A stretch of DNA of 64,000 bases from Bacillus sp. RO3 (GTDB taxonomy: Bacteria > Bacillota > Bacilli > Bacillales > Bacillaceae_B). This document shows positions 26,024 to 34,963 of this stretch, one piece after another (the stretch's first letter is position 1; each line of letters starts with the position of its first letter). Both the position numbers and the translations under genes were made by a program. Below the pieces are notes generated by a model. That model made no database searches, was not told where the DNA came from, and saw nothing but the letters and a program-made list of their open reading frames with translations. The stretch is taken from the NCBI RefSeq assembly GCF_012911895.1, contig NZ_JAAXCV010000020.1, positions 62,001 through 126,000 of the forward strand. The letters run 5' to 3'.

Positions 26024-26467
26024 TTATGATGAGGTAAACGCCAGTAGAAAAGCTATCCCCCAGCTCCCTATAAGGAAAACCAAACTTGAGATAAAATATA
26101 AGCTCACTCCTGAGGAGCTCGCTGCTTCATACTGATGCTTATATTCATTGTTCGTAATGAACTTGGCTGCGGTACCTGCAGAATTCCTGCTTGCCTTATT
26201 GGTAATATTGGTCATCCACCCCATTCCAAAGAAACACAAACTTAGAATAAAGACCGTATCAATAAAGCTCCAGTTCCCTAACCGGCTGACTCCATAGGAT
26301 CCACTCACCATGAACAACAGAAGTAACAAAATAACGGTGAGCTTCACATATTTAGGGTTGATCATCCTTTCCAGGGTCTTGCCGATGAAGTCAATGGCAA
26401 AGGCAGCTAAAGTTAACAAGATGATCAAAATGACTGTAAAACCGATTCTAAAGTAATAATAATTCAT
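26024..26467 (-). CDS. Multi-TM membrane protein
   Basis: 147 residues with four predicted helices (about 7-28, 43-60, 68-87 and 122-144) and a polar loop TNITNKASRNSAGTAAKF. GAGGGATAGGG precedes the ATG. No family recognised; it may be co-transcribed with the gene at 26561, about 95 bp upstream. Confidence 0.55.
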   Translation of the reverse strand: MNYYYFRIGFTVILIILLTLAAFAIDFIGKTLERMINPKYVKLTVILLLLLFMVSGSYGVSRLGNWSFIDTVFILSLCFFGMGWMTNITNKASRNSAGTAAKFITNNEYKHQYEAASSSGVSLYFISSLVFLIGSWGIAFLLAFTSS

Positions 26468-26560
26468 CCCTATCCCTCTTTTCCCTGAATATCAATCGTT
26501 CTTCCACACTGCGCCTATCATGAGGCATTCTGAGTACACATCGTTAAAATCAGCACCTGG

Positions 26561-26878
26561 TCAAGACTTACTGAATTTCCTAACCAGAACAAACTCAATT
26601 ATTAATAGGATACAAGCAAGACAATAGAAAAACGCAAAGCATATGATCAACCACATTACTAGCGGGAGTCCGATGATTGAAAGATAAGCTGAACCGCTTT
26701 GAAGGAATGCCAACCAGAATTCATGGTCGTCTTTTTGCATCTCCAACCACACATACGCGCTGGCAGGAATAAACGGAAGAACAATAATAGATGAAAGATG
26801 TAAGGAATTTCTGTCTGTTTTTTTGATAACAAAATAGTTTACGCATAAAATGAAAAGGATCATAGATAGAATGTCCAA
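26561..26878 (-). CDS. Three-TM membrane protein
   Basis: About 105 residues, with helices at about 2-18, 30-48 and 70-98 and a basic C-terminus VRKFSKS. The TTG at 26878 has GAGGCAGG 8 nt upstream; the ATG at 26896 has no site. No family recognised. Confidence 0.5.
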   Translation of the reverse strand: MDILSMILFILCVNYFVIKKTDRNSLHLSSIIVLPFIPASAYVWLEMQKDDHEFWLAFLQSGSAYLSIIGLPLVMWLIICFAFFYCLACILLIIEFVLVRKFSKS

Positions 26879-27364
26879 ACAAAATACCTGCCTCATTGAA
26901 TGTAGTTAAAAAGAGCGCTGCACGTGTTTTCGGTTTTATTTCTTTTTTACGCCAACATACCGCTGTCGTGGTCACTGTTTGATACCCAGTCCATCCTCGA
27001 TCAACATTCTTTTCTTTATTATCATTGCATTTCATCATTCGTTAATACCAATTATTTCAAATTTTTACAATTTAATCAATACTCTTTCTTCAGCTATGTA
27101 GCTCTTCCTTATACATACAGAATCAATCCTCATTTACTGAACCAAACCTTTCCTTTTACTACATCTGCTACCGCCTCATCCCTTTACTCTAAAACTATAG
27201 TCGCTCATCCATATTCTTTCCTTAAATATACACAAACGATTTCGACAGAATACGAATACCCACTATTGTAAATAAATTACATTTATGATGGACAATCGTT
27301 TATACAGGTAATCAGTCCTATGAATAAACTAGTTCTGAATCATTCATTTAAGGAGGTACGTAAC
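26879..27364 (+). other. Control region of the spore-surface locus, one repeat copy
   Basis: Contains CGTTAATACCAATTATTTCA (27040-27059), a copy of the AT-rich repeat, and otherwise AT-rich sequence. Long open frames on the plus strand here have no ribosome site and low-complexity composition. A sporulation promoter (sigma-E or sigma-K type) would be expected near 27250-27340, but I cannot fix one with confidence. Confidence 0.4.
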
Positions 27365-27760
27365 ATGTGTCTTTCAAATTCTTTTTGCTGTCCTGTAACT
27401 TGTTCAAATGATTTTATACCGAAGAAACAGTTAATTGGAATCAAGCGTTGTACACCCATCAGCTCCCCATGTGACGGGACTACTGTCACAACAGTGTTTG
27501 CTGTTACTTCTACACCTGCTCAGGAATTACCAAGCGGGATCATTTCCATCATCAATTCTTCCGTGGACTGTACGATGACGGTCACCGTAAGTGAGAACGG
27601 TACGGCTCTCCCTTCCTACACCATCATTGCCCAATCATCACTTGTGCTGGAAGTATCGGACTTAACGAGCGTAACCGTTGTATGTTCCGGCAATGATCCA
27701 GACGCCTTTTGCAGCGGGACGTTTGAAGCCGATCTTCAGTACACTGCATTCCAATCATAA
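27365..27760 (+). CDS. Ena-like endospore appendage subunit (DUF3992-like), copy 1
   Basis: 131 residues. The N-terminal peptide is Cys-rich (MCLSNSFCCPVTCSNDF, Cys at 2, 8, 9, 13, with one more at 29), followed by a beta-sandwich-like domain (TVTTVFAVTSTPAQELPSGI, SIINSSVDCTMTVTVSENG, CSGTFEADLQYTAFQ). The closing G-x-F-x5-Y segment and the Cys-bearing N-terminal connector resemble S-Ena pilins of Bacillus cereus spores, which self-assemble into disulfide-linked fibres. AAGGAGG lies 8 nt before the ATG. The family call rests on motif resemblance. It is followed by a second such gene, supporting a fibre locus. Confidence 0.62.
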   Translation: MCLSNSFCCPVTCSNDFIPKKQLIGIKRCTPISSPCDGTTVTTVFAVTSTPAQELPSGIISIINSSVDCTMTVTVSENGTALPSYTIIAQSSLVLEVSDLTSVTVVCSGNDPDAFCSGTFEADLQYTAFQS

Positions 27761-27789
27761 ACGTCAAAACAGTAGGTATTCCATTGTGC

Positions 27790-27814
27790 AAGGCCCCCAC
27801 CCCGGGAGCCTTGT
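27790..27814 (+). other. GC-rich hairpin between the two Ena-like genes
   Basis: CAAGGCCCCC and GGGAGCCTTG pair with one mismatch around ACCCC. Only TCTCTA follows, not a T-run, so it may attenuate, pause or protect mRNA and not fully terminate. Confidence 0.5.
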
Positions 27815-27839
27815 CTCTACAGAAAGGAGGAACGTTTGA

Positions 27840-28271
27840 ATGGATTTTAAAGAGTATAGCCAAATGTGTCAGCCTGTTCTGGCTCCGCCTGGCTGCCAAA
27901 ACATCTACCCTCCTACTCCCCCTCCCTCCACACCGGCATGTCAGTTAGTAAAGAATGAACTTTGTGGAAACATTGAACAGCCTTGTAACAGCGAATGGAT
28001 TGAATACTGGAGCATTCTGGACGTAACCCCGGCTCCTTCAGGTTCTCTCATTATCTATAATGGTAGCGGGTGTCTCATGAATGTACGAGGGATAGTGAAT
28101 GGAGTCCTTACCAATCTTCTCTCGGTATCAAACCAGGGCCAATCCAAAGCGATAACGGTTAACGGTCTTGAGAGCATAGAGGTACAGTGTGTCGGGGATA
28201 CGGTAGGATCTACTTGCTCCGGCCGCTTCTGTCTCACCATTCATTATCCGGTTATTTGTGAAGTTGAATGA
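27840..28271 (+). CDS. Ena-like endospore appendage subunit (DUF3992-like), copy 2
   Basis: 143 residues. A long Pro/Cys-rich N-terminus (YPPTPPPSTPACQ; Cys at about 10, 19, 34, 42 and 49) precedes the beta domain (WIEYWSILDV, SGSLIIYNGSGCLMNVRGIV, KAITVNGLESIEVQCVG, TCSGRFCLTIHYPV). The terminal CSGRFCLTIHY closely parallels CSGTFEADLQY of copy 1. The different N-terminal arm suggests a distinct role, such as a basal or cap subunit. AAAGGAGG lies 9 nt upstream of the ATG; an intervening hairpin may lower its expression relative to copy 1. Confidence 0.6.
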   Translation: MDFKEYSQMCQPVLAPPGCQNIYPPTPPPSTPACQLVKNELCGNIEQPCNSEWIEYWSILDVTPAPSGSLIIYNGSGCLMNVRGIVNGVLTNLLSVSNQGQSKAITVNGLESIEVQCVGDTVGSTCSGRFCLTIHYPVICEVE

Positions 28272-28307
28272 AGAAGGTTCATCACATAACAGAAAGGAGT
28301 GAAAATC

Positions 28308-29756
28308 ATGGCATTTATTAATCGTTATAACATCAGAACCTGTGGTGCCATGACCTTTACCGGCAATACTCTCGGTCTGAGTCAATTACTGAATGAAAAT
28401 GAGGCAGGTACAAGTGGAAGCATCGGTGCCTTTACTACCATTGATGTTAATCTTCAGGAACCCACTTTCCCTCCCGGCACCACTTCAGATTATCAATTAA
28501 ACAGCTCGAGTGCGGAATTGGTCATACCAAGCGGCAGTACGGTCCTGTATGCTGAACTCATCTGGGGGGGCAACTATCTCTCAAGGGACGAAGATATCTC
28601 CCTCCTGATTGATTCTTCTGTCACCTTAACGGATCCATCTTCAACCGACACTGTCGTAGCCCCTGACCCCGCCACCAGTAATCAGCCAATCTTTACAGTA
28701 AACAACATAGATCGAGGCTTTTACATGCGTTCCAATGATGTAACAGCCGTTGTCCAATCGGCAGGTCCCGGTACGTATACCGTATCAGGGGTTCCAGGTC
28801 TCCTAGATCCATTGCTGGCTTCTACTGCGAATACCAACCACGCAGGCTGGACTCTTGCCGTTGTTTATGCTAACGATACCCTCCCTAATCGGTCGATGAA
28901 TTTATTCGTGGGGGCACAGGGAATCGTGAACAACAATACAAACCCCATCGTAGATATCACCGTCTCTGGTTTCATGACTCCCCCTTCAGGAGATGTGGAC
29001 AGCAGACTGTTAATCTCCGCCCAGGAAGGAGATGCCAATATTGGCGGAGACCAAGCGTTATTCGGCCCCGATTCCGTCTCTTTGACACTCTTGTCAGGTC
29101 CAAATAACCCTGTCGATAATTTCTTCGGTTCCCAAATCAATGACGACTCAGGAAACCTTGATACGACAGGGACATTCGGAGACCGAAACCAGGATCCTTT
29201 CACACAGACCAACATCGAAGCCGGCCGGCAGGGATGGGACATCACGAACGTCAGCGGCTTTAATCTCCTGCCCAACAACCAAAACACTGCCGTCTTCCGC
29301 TTCACCTCCACCGGAGACGCCTATATGCCAAACGCTCTCGGAGTCCAAATTGATGAAGGGGATGCCGTACTGGATATCGTCAAACGGGTCGACAAGCCTT
29401 TCGCGATGAATGGGGACGTCCTTTCCTATACGATTACCATCACCAATAATGGAGTCGTTCCGGCTGATAACGTTGTATTCATTGATGAGATCCCTTCTGG
29501 AAGTATCTTTGTTGAGGACAGTCTATATGTCGACGGTGTACAATTCCCAGGAGTCAATCCTCAATTCGGTGTAGCCCTTCCTGACATTGACGTTGGGGAT
29601 ACCGTCACCATCTTTTTTCAGGTCATCGTGACAAGATGCGATTGTTTCGTCAGCAATGTGGCCGAAGTGGAATTCAGCTGCGGAAAGATTTCCCGGAGTA
29701 ACCAGGCGATCTCAACAGTATGTAAAGCATGTCAAAATACACAATTCTATTGCTAA
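28308..29756 (+). CDS. DUF11-repeat surface protein
   Basis: 482 residues, no signal peptide. The N-terminal 360 residues (FINRYNIRTCGAMTFTGNTL, STVLYAELIWGGNYLS, TNHAGWTLAVVYAND, ISAQEGDANIGGDQALFGPD, GRQGWDITNVSGF) match the head domain of large Bacillus spore/cell-surface proteins; residues about 365-460 form one DUF11 repeat (LDIVKRVDKPFAMNGDVLSY). It ends Cys-rich (CKACQNTQFYC). Known relatives carry many DUF11 repeats; this one carries one. The ATG at 28308 follows AAAGGAG by 8 nt. Likely part of the same spore-surface operon. Confidence 0.78.
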   Translation: MAFINRYNIRTCGAMTFTGNTLGLSQLLNENEAGTSGSIGAFTTIDVNLQEPTFPPGTTSDYQLNSSSAELVIPSGSTVLYAELIWGGNYLSRDEDISLLIDSSVTLTDPSSTDTVVAPDPATSNQPIFTVNNIDRGFYMRSNDVTAVVQSAGPGTYTVSGVPGLLDPLLASTANTNHAGWTLAVVYANDTLPNRSMNLFVGAQGIVNNNTNPIVDITVSGFMTPPSGDVDSRLLISAQEGDANIGGDQALFGPDSVSLTLLSGPNNPVDNFFGSQINDDSGNLDTTGTFGDRNQDPFTQTNIEAGRQGWDITNVSGFNLLPNNQNTAVFRFTSTGDAYMPNALGVQIDEGDAVLDIVKRVDKPFAMNGDVLSYTITITNNGVVPADNVVFIDEIPSGSIFVEDSLYVDGVQFPGVNPQFGVALPDIDVGDTVTIFFQVIVTRCDCFVSNVAEVEFSCGKISRSNQAISTVCKACQNTQFYC

Positions 29757-29791
29757 TAAAGCCCCAGGAATCTACCCCTGGAGCTTTTTTT
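29757..29791. terminator. Shared terminator between convergent spore-surface genes
   Basis: AAAGCCCCAGG / CCCTGGAGCTTT stem with T-run on the plus strand and A-run before it; serves both directions. Confidence 0.85.
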
Positions 29792-30326
29792 ATTCAATGC
29801 GCATGATGGTTAAATGGGTTATCTCTTCAGAATCTAAAACAAGACCTGAAAGAGTTGTCCCAAACAATTGCAGGGAGATCGTTTCCCCTGCCGAAATGGG
29901 ATAGATGCACTCCGATTGAAAGGACTCTACGGGAGCGGCAGGAGCAATAACGGATGGGGGAATCTCTGTACCATTTTGAGTCAGCCTTGAACCAGCCGAA
30001 ACCGGACTATCCACTTTGATCTTGTATGCCAATCTGTACCGTCCTGTTTCTCCAATGGTGAATGACGTGTTGGTACTATCCACCGTGATACTCGAAGCTG
30101 GAAGGCTCTGAAAATCCGGCAGGGGAATATTTGTACCTGCCACCTCTACATCAATGACTGTCCCACTGGCATTCGCCGCATAAGAAGAGGTAGAAGTAAC
30201 AGACTGACCAGACGGTCCTTGTTCACCCTGGGGACCCGGCGGACCTGGTATCCCCTGAGCACCTTGTCTTCCCTGAACCCCTCCACTATACGTTCCTCCT
30301 GAAGAGCAGCAATCATAATAAAACAT
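29790..30326 (-). CDS. Collagen-like BclA-type exosporium protein
   Basis: 178 residues. MFYYDCCSSGGTYSG (note the Cys pair) is followed by eight G-X-Y collagen triplets (GVQGRQGAQGIPGPPGPQGE and beyond, residues about 17-40) and a C-terminal beta domain of about 130 residues (SYAANASGTVIDVEVAGTNI, ETGRYRLAYKIKVDSP, THLTIMRIE) resembling the BclA C-terminal trimerisation domain. BclA proteins form the hair-like nap of the exosporium; L-BclA caps Ena fibres in B. cereus. The ATG at 30326 is preferred for spacing to GTGAGG. Convergent with the Ena-like genes. Confidence 0.82.
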   Translation of the reverse strand: MFYYDCCSSGGTYSGGVQGRQGAQGIPGPPGPQGEQGPSGQSVTSTSSYAANASGTVIDVEVAGTNIPLPDFQSLPASSITVDSTNTSFTIGETGRYRLAYKIKVDSPVSAGSRLTQNGTEIPPSVIAPAAPVESFQSECIYPISAGETISLQLFGTTLSGLVLDSEEITHLTIMRIE

Positions 30327-30642
30327 ATTCATTCCTCACTTTCTAGGGATTTACTATAGTAAATGGCAAAATGTGTTAAAAGGGCACGGCACACGAACTA
30401 TTATGCTCACCTAGAAAGATTTCGAAGATATCCTTCAGCGATTTCTATCTCTTCTCTTTTGACCATTGAAGGCAGTATTACCTGAAGAGAATCTAGTAAC
30501 TGAAGTCTGAACAGTATACCTGGATTAGACTTCAGTTCAGTATCGATAAGAATTTAATATGTTTCTCAAGTCACTATTTTAACCTTAATAGACAATCAAT
30601 AGAGCGTGCAATCCTCTGAATGACTCCTTCATTCTATCCCAT
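30327..30642. other. Intergenic stretch, nothing recognised
   Basis: Should hold the promoter of the BclA-like gene and the 3' region of the permease operon. I see no convincing promoter or terminator. Confidence 0.3.
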
Positions 30643-31671
30643 TTAACGCAATGACTTTCTTACTAACGTAAACCTATCCTCACTACCATAAAATGCATCC
30701 CCTTTTCTCTCCACGCTATCCTCCTTCTCCCTGCCAACAAATTGATGTTCAATCACTCGTGTACTTCCAATTAACATCAATTTAGCAGAAAGAATCGTTA
30801 ACGTGAAAAAAACCACCGGAACAAAAGCAATCCAAGGATAGGTTGTCCAAAGAAACGGCCACCAGCTTCCAAGCAATCCGGACCATTCATGGGATAAGGA
30901 AACAAAAACGTTATTGCCGAACAGGTCCGTCTGTAGTGAAGACCCTCCTATGTAGATACTCAAAACCCCTAAGTGAGCGATCAATAGCATGACAATGATG
31001 AACTCCCTGATGAACACAAGGATAATCTGTGGAGCGATGAACGGTTTTATGTGGTTTAGGATGAAATGCCGCTTGGTAGCGCCTAAAACCTTTGAACTGT
31101 CGATAAATTCGTAATTCATGATGTTGTCATATTCATTCGTAAATAATAACGTTAATGAAGGGATGGACATGACGACAAGGATGGCAAAGTAAATAAGCAA
31201 TTTATCAGTAAAATCATATGGGAAATTCTCAGGATCCATTAAAGGACCATCCAGCATGACCCAATTCATGAGCAGAAAAGCTAAAAGAGAAGGTGGAAAG
31301 AAATTGGCCGCATCTACAATGGAATTCAGCATTTTCCTAAAGGGCTTCATGTAAAAATGTACAAACATACCAATCAAGACAGATGGTATGACTCTACACA
31401 TGGTCACGAGAATAGCTGTACCAATCGTGTATTTAGCCCCTACCAGGATTAAGAGTAGAATGTTCCGGTTAAAATTATCTGTTCCCAATGGGGGATATTG
31501 AAGAGGAGAGTACGGTGGATTCATGATCCCCCCTTTCCCATCTTTCATTAATTCCACTTTGGGAACCTCATCCCCATTTATCACAAAATAGGCAATGCTT
31601 ATGCTCAGCATGCCGAACAGAAAGATAAATCCTGTTAGAAAAGCCGGATTCTTGAATAAGCGTTTATACAC
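30643..31671 (-). CDS. ABC transporter permease, OppC/DppC-like
   Basis: 342 residues. One TM segment at the N-terminus, an extracytoplasmic loop with PPYSPLQYPPLGTDNFNRNI (the G-T-D-x-x-x-R-D-like motif of DppC proteins), then a five-helix permease core; the EAA-type loop is DSSKVLGATKRHFILNHIKP. It follows the OppB-like gene without a gap. No ATPase or substrate-binding protein is adjacent, so it must recruit components encoded elsewhere or be incomplete. Probably peptide or similar uptake. Confidence 0.78.
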   Translation of the reverse strand: MYKRLFKNPAFLTGFIFLFGMLSISIAYFVINGDEVPKVELMKDGKGGIMNPPYSPLQYPPLGTDNFNRNILLLILVGAKYTIGTAILVTMCRVIPSVLIGMFVHFYMKPFRKMLNSIVDAANFFPPSLLAFLLMNWVMLDGPLMDPENFPYDFTDKLLIYFAILVVMSIPSLTLLFTNEYDNIMNYEFIDSSKVLGATKRHFILNHIKPFIAPQIILVFIREFIIVMLLIAHLGVLSIYIGGSSLQTDLFGNNVFVSLSHEWSGLLGSWWPFLWTTYPWIAFVPVVFFTLTILSAKLMLIGSTRVIEHQFVGREKEDSVERKGDAFYGSEDRFTLVRKSLR

Positions 31672-32541
31672 TTAGATCACCACCTTTTGTCCCGTTGTTC
31701 GTTCTAACACCATTCTGACAATGAAGAGAAGCACAAAGACAGGCAGATAAAAGAGAATGAGGCTAAAACTGATGACCTCCATCTGGGGAAAAGCGATAAT
31801 GAAATGAGTGATTCCGTATATATTAAATAATCTCTCAAATACGATGAGACTGGATAAAATAAATAGAATGATGGTTTTAGAGTGATTTAATAGGCTGAAG
31901 GAAATGTTTCTTAAAATATGAATAAAAAAGATATAGTGTTTAGAAAACCCTTTGCTTTTGACCAAGGAGACATACGTTTTAGTAAGCTCATCATTGATAA
32001 GGAGGAAAATGATGCGAAAGACTAAAATGGACGGCAGGATCGATAACGTGAGGATGGGCACTAAAAACACCTTCTCTTGAGCCCCCACGATGGGAAATAA
32101 CAAGACCCCCGTATGTTTGAATGTAAAAATAACCACATACTGTATGACAATCAAGATGAATAGATCTGGTGTCGATTCCATTAATGAGCTTGCTTTCATG
32201 ATGAACTTCGACCATTTAGATGGCAGCAAATAAACAACGTATGCCAGCACGATCCCTATGATAACCGAAAGGACAACGGCTGATAGAAAGATCACCATAG
32301 AATAGAAATACGCTTCCCAAAAGGTAGGAAACATAGGATACGTATTATTTCTTTCATTCGTTATGGTTAAGTCGTTGTAGTGGATCAATGAGACGATCAC
32401 CTTCAGGACATTTTCAACATATTGCTTCAAATCCAGGTTTATACCGTTGTGGAAAAGGCCAATGAGACTGGAAATAAACACAATCCCTAAAGCCACCAGC
32501 AGGAATTTAAATAGCATGGACGCCATTGTTTTGATATACAT
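31672..32541 (-). CDS. ABC transporter permease, OppB/DppB-like
   Basis: 289 residues with six hydrophobic helices. The permease core spans about residues 75-280, with the EAA loop YVSLVKSKGFSKHYIFFIHI. The first periplasm-side region is short compared with typical OppB (about 310 residues). GGAGG is 12 nt before the ATG. First gene of a two-gene operon with the OppC-like partner. Confidence 0.75.
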   Translation of the reverse strand: MYIKTMASMLFKFLLVALGIVFISSLIGLFHNGINLDLKQYVENVLKVIVSLIHYNDLTITNERNNTYPMFPTFWEAYFYSMVIFLSAVVLSVIIGIVLAYVVYLLPSKWSKFIMKASSLMESTPDLFILIVIQYVVIFTFKHTGVLLFPIVGAQEKVFLVPILTLSILPSILVFRIIFLLINDELTKTYVSLVKSKGFSKHYIFFIHILRNISFSLLNHSKTIILFILSSLIVFERLFNIYGITHFIIAFPQMEVISFSLILFYLPVFVLLFIVRMVLERTTGQKVVI

Positions 32542-32678
32542 CGTTTATGGAAACCTCCCCCTCTATCACTACGTATATTCTATCTTTTAAATTGGAATAT
32601 TTGTACAATTATTTCAACAATAATGGAAAATAATCTCAGTATCTTCCCCTGGTCCAAGAAGGAAATCTTTAGTTTCAC

Positions 32679-32719
32679 AAAAAAGACCGGCCAGCAGCTG
32701 ATGCTTCTGACCGGTCTTT
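32679..32719 (-). terminator. Rho-independent terminator of the TetR-ABC operon
   Basis: AAAGACCGGTCAG / CTGGCCGGTCTTT stem on the minus strand with TTTTTT after it, 15 nt past the permease stop. Confidence 0.85.
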
Positions 32720-32734
32720 GCCTCCTTCTCCCCC

Positions 32735-34963
32735 TCATTCCGTACTCCGATTAATCGCTTCCGTCAAGGATATACGCTTCAGCTTTTTACTGTTCAGCAG
32801 AAGTGAAATGTAGTAGGACACCACGATGACCACAAAGCTGATGAGGATACTGACCCAATCGATGATCACGGGAAAGCTCACGTTCATTTCGGCTGTTATG
32901 GAGTCCAGGAAGGAAGAAATGGCGAGCTGTGTGACCGGGATTCCGATAAGAAACCCGATGATGATAAACCATACATTATAGCTGACCATCATCTTTCTGA
33001 TGTTGCTTTCTTCGTACCCGAGTACCTTCATCAATGAGATTGTAAACGAGTTTCCTTCTATTAATAATGAAATCAAGATGTAGATGATGATGATGGCTAT
33101 GACTGCAGCGACCAGTGCGATAAAGGCAATCCCGTAATTCAACGGCTCGATCATTTGTTCAAAGCCTGCTACTGTATCCGATGATTGGGATACGGATAGC
33201 ACCATTTCGTCCCCTATATCCAGTTCCTCCTGGGAAAAGATTTGGGTATAGCTGCCTGAAGGATATCCATTTAACTGATTGAACTCCTCAAGAGGCATAT
33301 AGATGACATCTCCCAAATAGGAATGTGCTACACGATCGACGGTTAGATCAAAGGTTGTATCAGAAAGCTCATTTGTAACCAAAATCGTGTTTCCTTCTTC
33401 GAGCCCGGTCTTGTCTGCAAGGGATTTCGTGATGATAACTGAGTCAAATGAGAGCTTTTCCCCATGGGAATCCTTTAATCTGATAGCATCATTTTCAGGC
33501 TCCAATCCATTGATGGTAACCGTCTGTTTGTCGTTTTCATGATGAAATGTAAAGGGGGCAGCCGATCCTATTTCGCCTTCTGCCGGCTTTTCCGTCTGCC
33601 ATGCATTCAGTACATAATGATACTCATAGTGATAAACATCGTTGAAGTGATCTTTCACCAGGTACTCCATGGAATTTTTCGTGATAAATCCGAATAGCAG
33701 CAATAACGTGGCAAACATGACGCCTATTGTTAAAAAGATGACCCTTGGCACGTTTCTCATCATTTCCCGAATGACAAACTTGCGTTTAAACGGCAGCTTT
33801 TTCAATTTGATGGCCCGTTCCACTCTGCTTACCTTGAGCTTCCTCTCTCCCCCTTTCATTAAACTGACAGGCGGAATCTTCAGGACCCGGCTGATCAGCC
33901 AGTAGGTCATGGGAAGGAATAACACAGAAGGCAGCAGCAAACTGATGGCCACATACAGCATATGAGGTCTGATCACTAAGACAGGGAGATTGTAAAATGC
34001 TGCGAACATGGACAGCAATGGCTCCAATACAAACCAGCCGATGAGGGTACCCGCCACACTTCCGGAGATGGCGAGAATACCGGCATAGGATAAATAGTGA
34101 CGGATGATCTCACTTCGTTTGTATCCAAGGGCATACATGGTCCCGATCTGGACATATTCCTTCTTCATCAATCGCCATAAAAGAATCAGAATGATGGTGA
34201 GGCTGATGAGGAGAATGCCGACTGGAAGGAACTCGCCCATTTTTTTGATCCCGGTAATATCACCTTTAATAAACGAGATCCTGTTATTCTCTTTTTGATC
34301 CACCCAGCTTAAAACAGAGTGATCCTCGTTCAACTGTTTCTTGAACTCTTCTTTATTCCCATTAGAAAAGCGGACGCTATAGTACTGACTGCTTCCTTCC
34401 CACTCTTCTAAAACGGATTGCTGGACCAATGCAGTACCAAACGCCTCAGGGTTTTTAAGGAATCCTGATACGTCCTTTAGAGGGTAGATATAATCAGGAA
34501 TCGCCATGAAACCGGCCACAGTGAATGACGTCCCCTTCCATTCGATCTCGTCGCCAACCGCGATTCCATTTGCTTTCGCAAAACCTTGATCAATCAAAAT
34601 ATCCTGATCTGAATCCAGGTCTTCCCCTTCCACAACAGAATGGAGATTCACCTTTTCAGCTGCATCCAATAGACGGAGGACGGCATCATCAGAATAGGCA
34701 ACATCCGCTGTATAGCGATGCTCCATGACCACATTATGCTGCTTTTCCAGCTTCCCGATTTCTTTGAGGGGTTCGGCCGTACTAAATTGAGCATCTTCCA
34801 CTCTCTTTTTCTCGTTAAATTCATTCAGGTTATCTACAAGATTGGCTCCGGCGGCTGTAAAGGAATAGAAAACGATGGAACTCATGACAATCAAAAACCA
34901 GGCAGAAAAAAATTGGGCTTTCTTCTCCAGGATCGTACGAATCAGCTTTTTTCGTAAGGGCAT
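32735..34963 (-). CDS. ABC transporter permease, FtsX/MacB-type
   Basis: 742 residues with an N-terminal TM helix (about 20-38), a large extracellular domain (about 40-250), three helices (about 255-375), a second helix and extracellular domain (about 400-610) and three final helices (about 620-730): the duplicated FtsX-like layout. Extracellular loops include DEIEWKGTSFTVAGF. Such permeases act as mechanotransmission or efflux machines, not importers. Its ATG overlaps the ATPase stop (TGATG at 34965-34961), so the genes are coupled. Regulated with the TetR gene upstream. Confidence 0.85.
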   Translation of the reverse strand: MPLRKKLIRTILEKKAQFFSAWFLIVMSSIVFYSFTAAGANLVDNLNEFNEKKRVEDAQFSTAEPLKEIGKLEKQHNVVMEHRYTADVAYSDDAVLRLLDAAEKVNLHSVVEGEDLDSDQDILIDQGFAKANGIAVGDEIEWKGTSFTVAGFMAIPDYIYPLKDVSGFLKNPEAFGTALVQQSVLEEWEGSSQYYSVRFSNGNKEEFKKQLNEDHSVLSWVDQKENNRISFIKGDITGIKKMGEFLPVGILLISLTIILILLWRLMKKEYVQIGTMYALGYKRSEIIRHYLSYAGILAISGSVAGTLIGWFVLEPLLSMFAAFYNLPVLVIRPHMLYVAISLLLPSVLFLPMTYWLISRVLKIPPVSLMKGGERKLKVSRVERAIKLKKLPFKRKFVIREMMRNVPRVIFLTIGVMFATLLLLFGFITKNSMEYLVKDHFNDVYHYEYHYVLNAWQTEKPAEGEIGSAAPFTFHHENDKQTVTINGLEPENDAIRLKDSHGEKLSFDSVIITKSLADKTGLEEGNTILVTNELSDTTFDLTVDRVAHSYLGDVIYMPLEEFNQLNGYPSGSYTQIFSQEELDIGDEMVLSVSQSSDTVAGFEQMIEPLNYGIAFIALVAAVIAIIIIYILISLLIEGNSFTISLMKVLGYEESNIRKMMVSYNVWFIIIGFLIGIPVTQLAISSFLDSITAEMNVSFPVIIDWVSILISFVVIVVSYYISLLLNSKKLKRISLTEAINRSTE

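Noticed and set aside
26924-27271. Plus-strand open frame of 115 codons before the Ena-like genes
   Set aside because: No ribosome site, low-complexity Ser/Tyr/Phe-rich composition, and it overlaps a dispersed repeat.
27250-27345. Sigma-K-like promoter before the Ena-like genes
   Set aside because: Only loose matches to the -35/-10 consensus could be found by eye; not strong enough to report.
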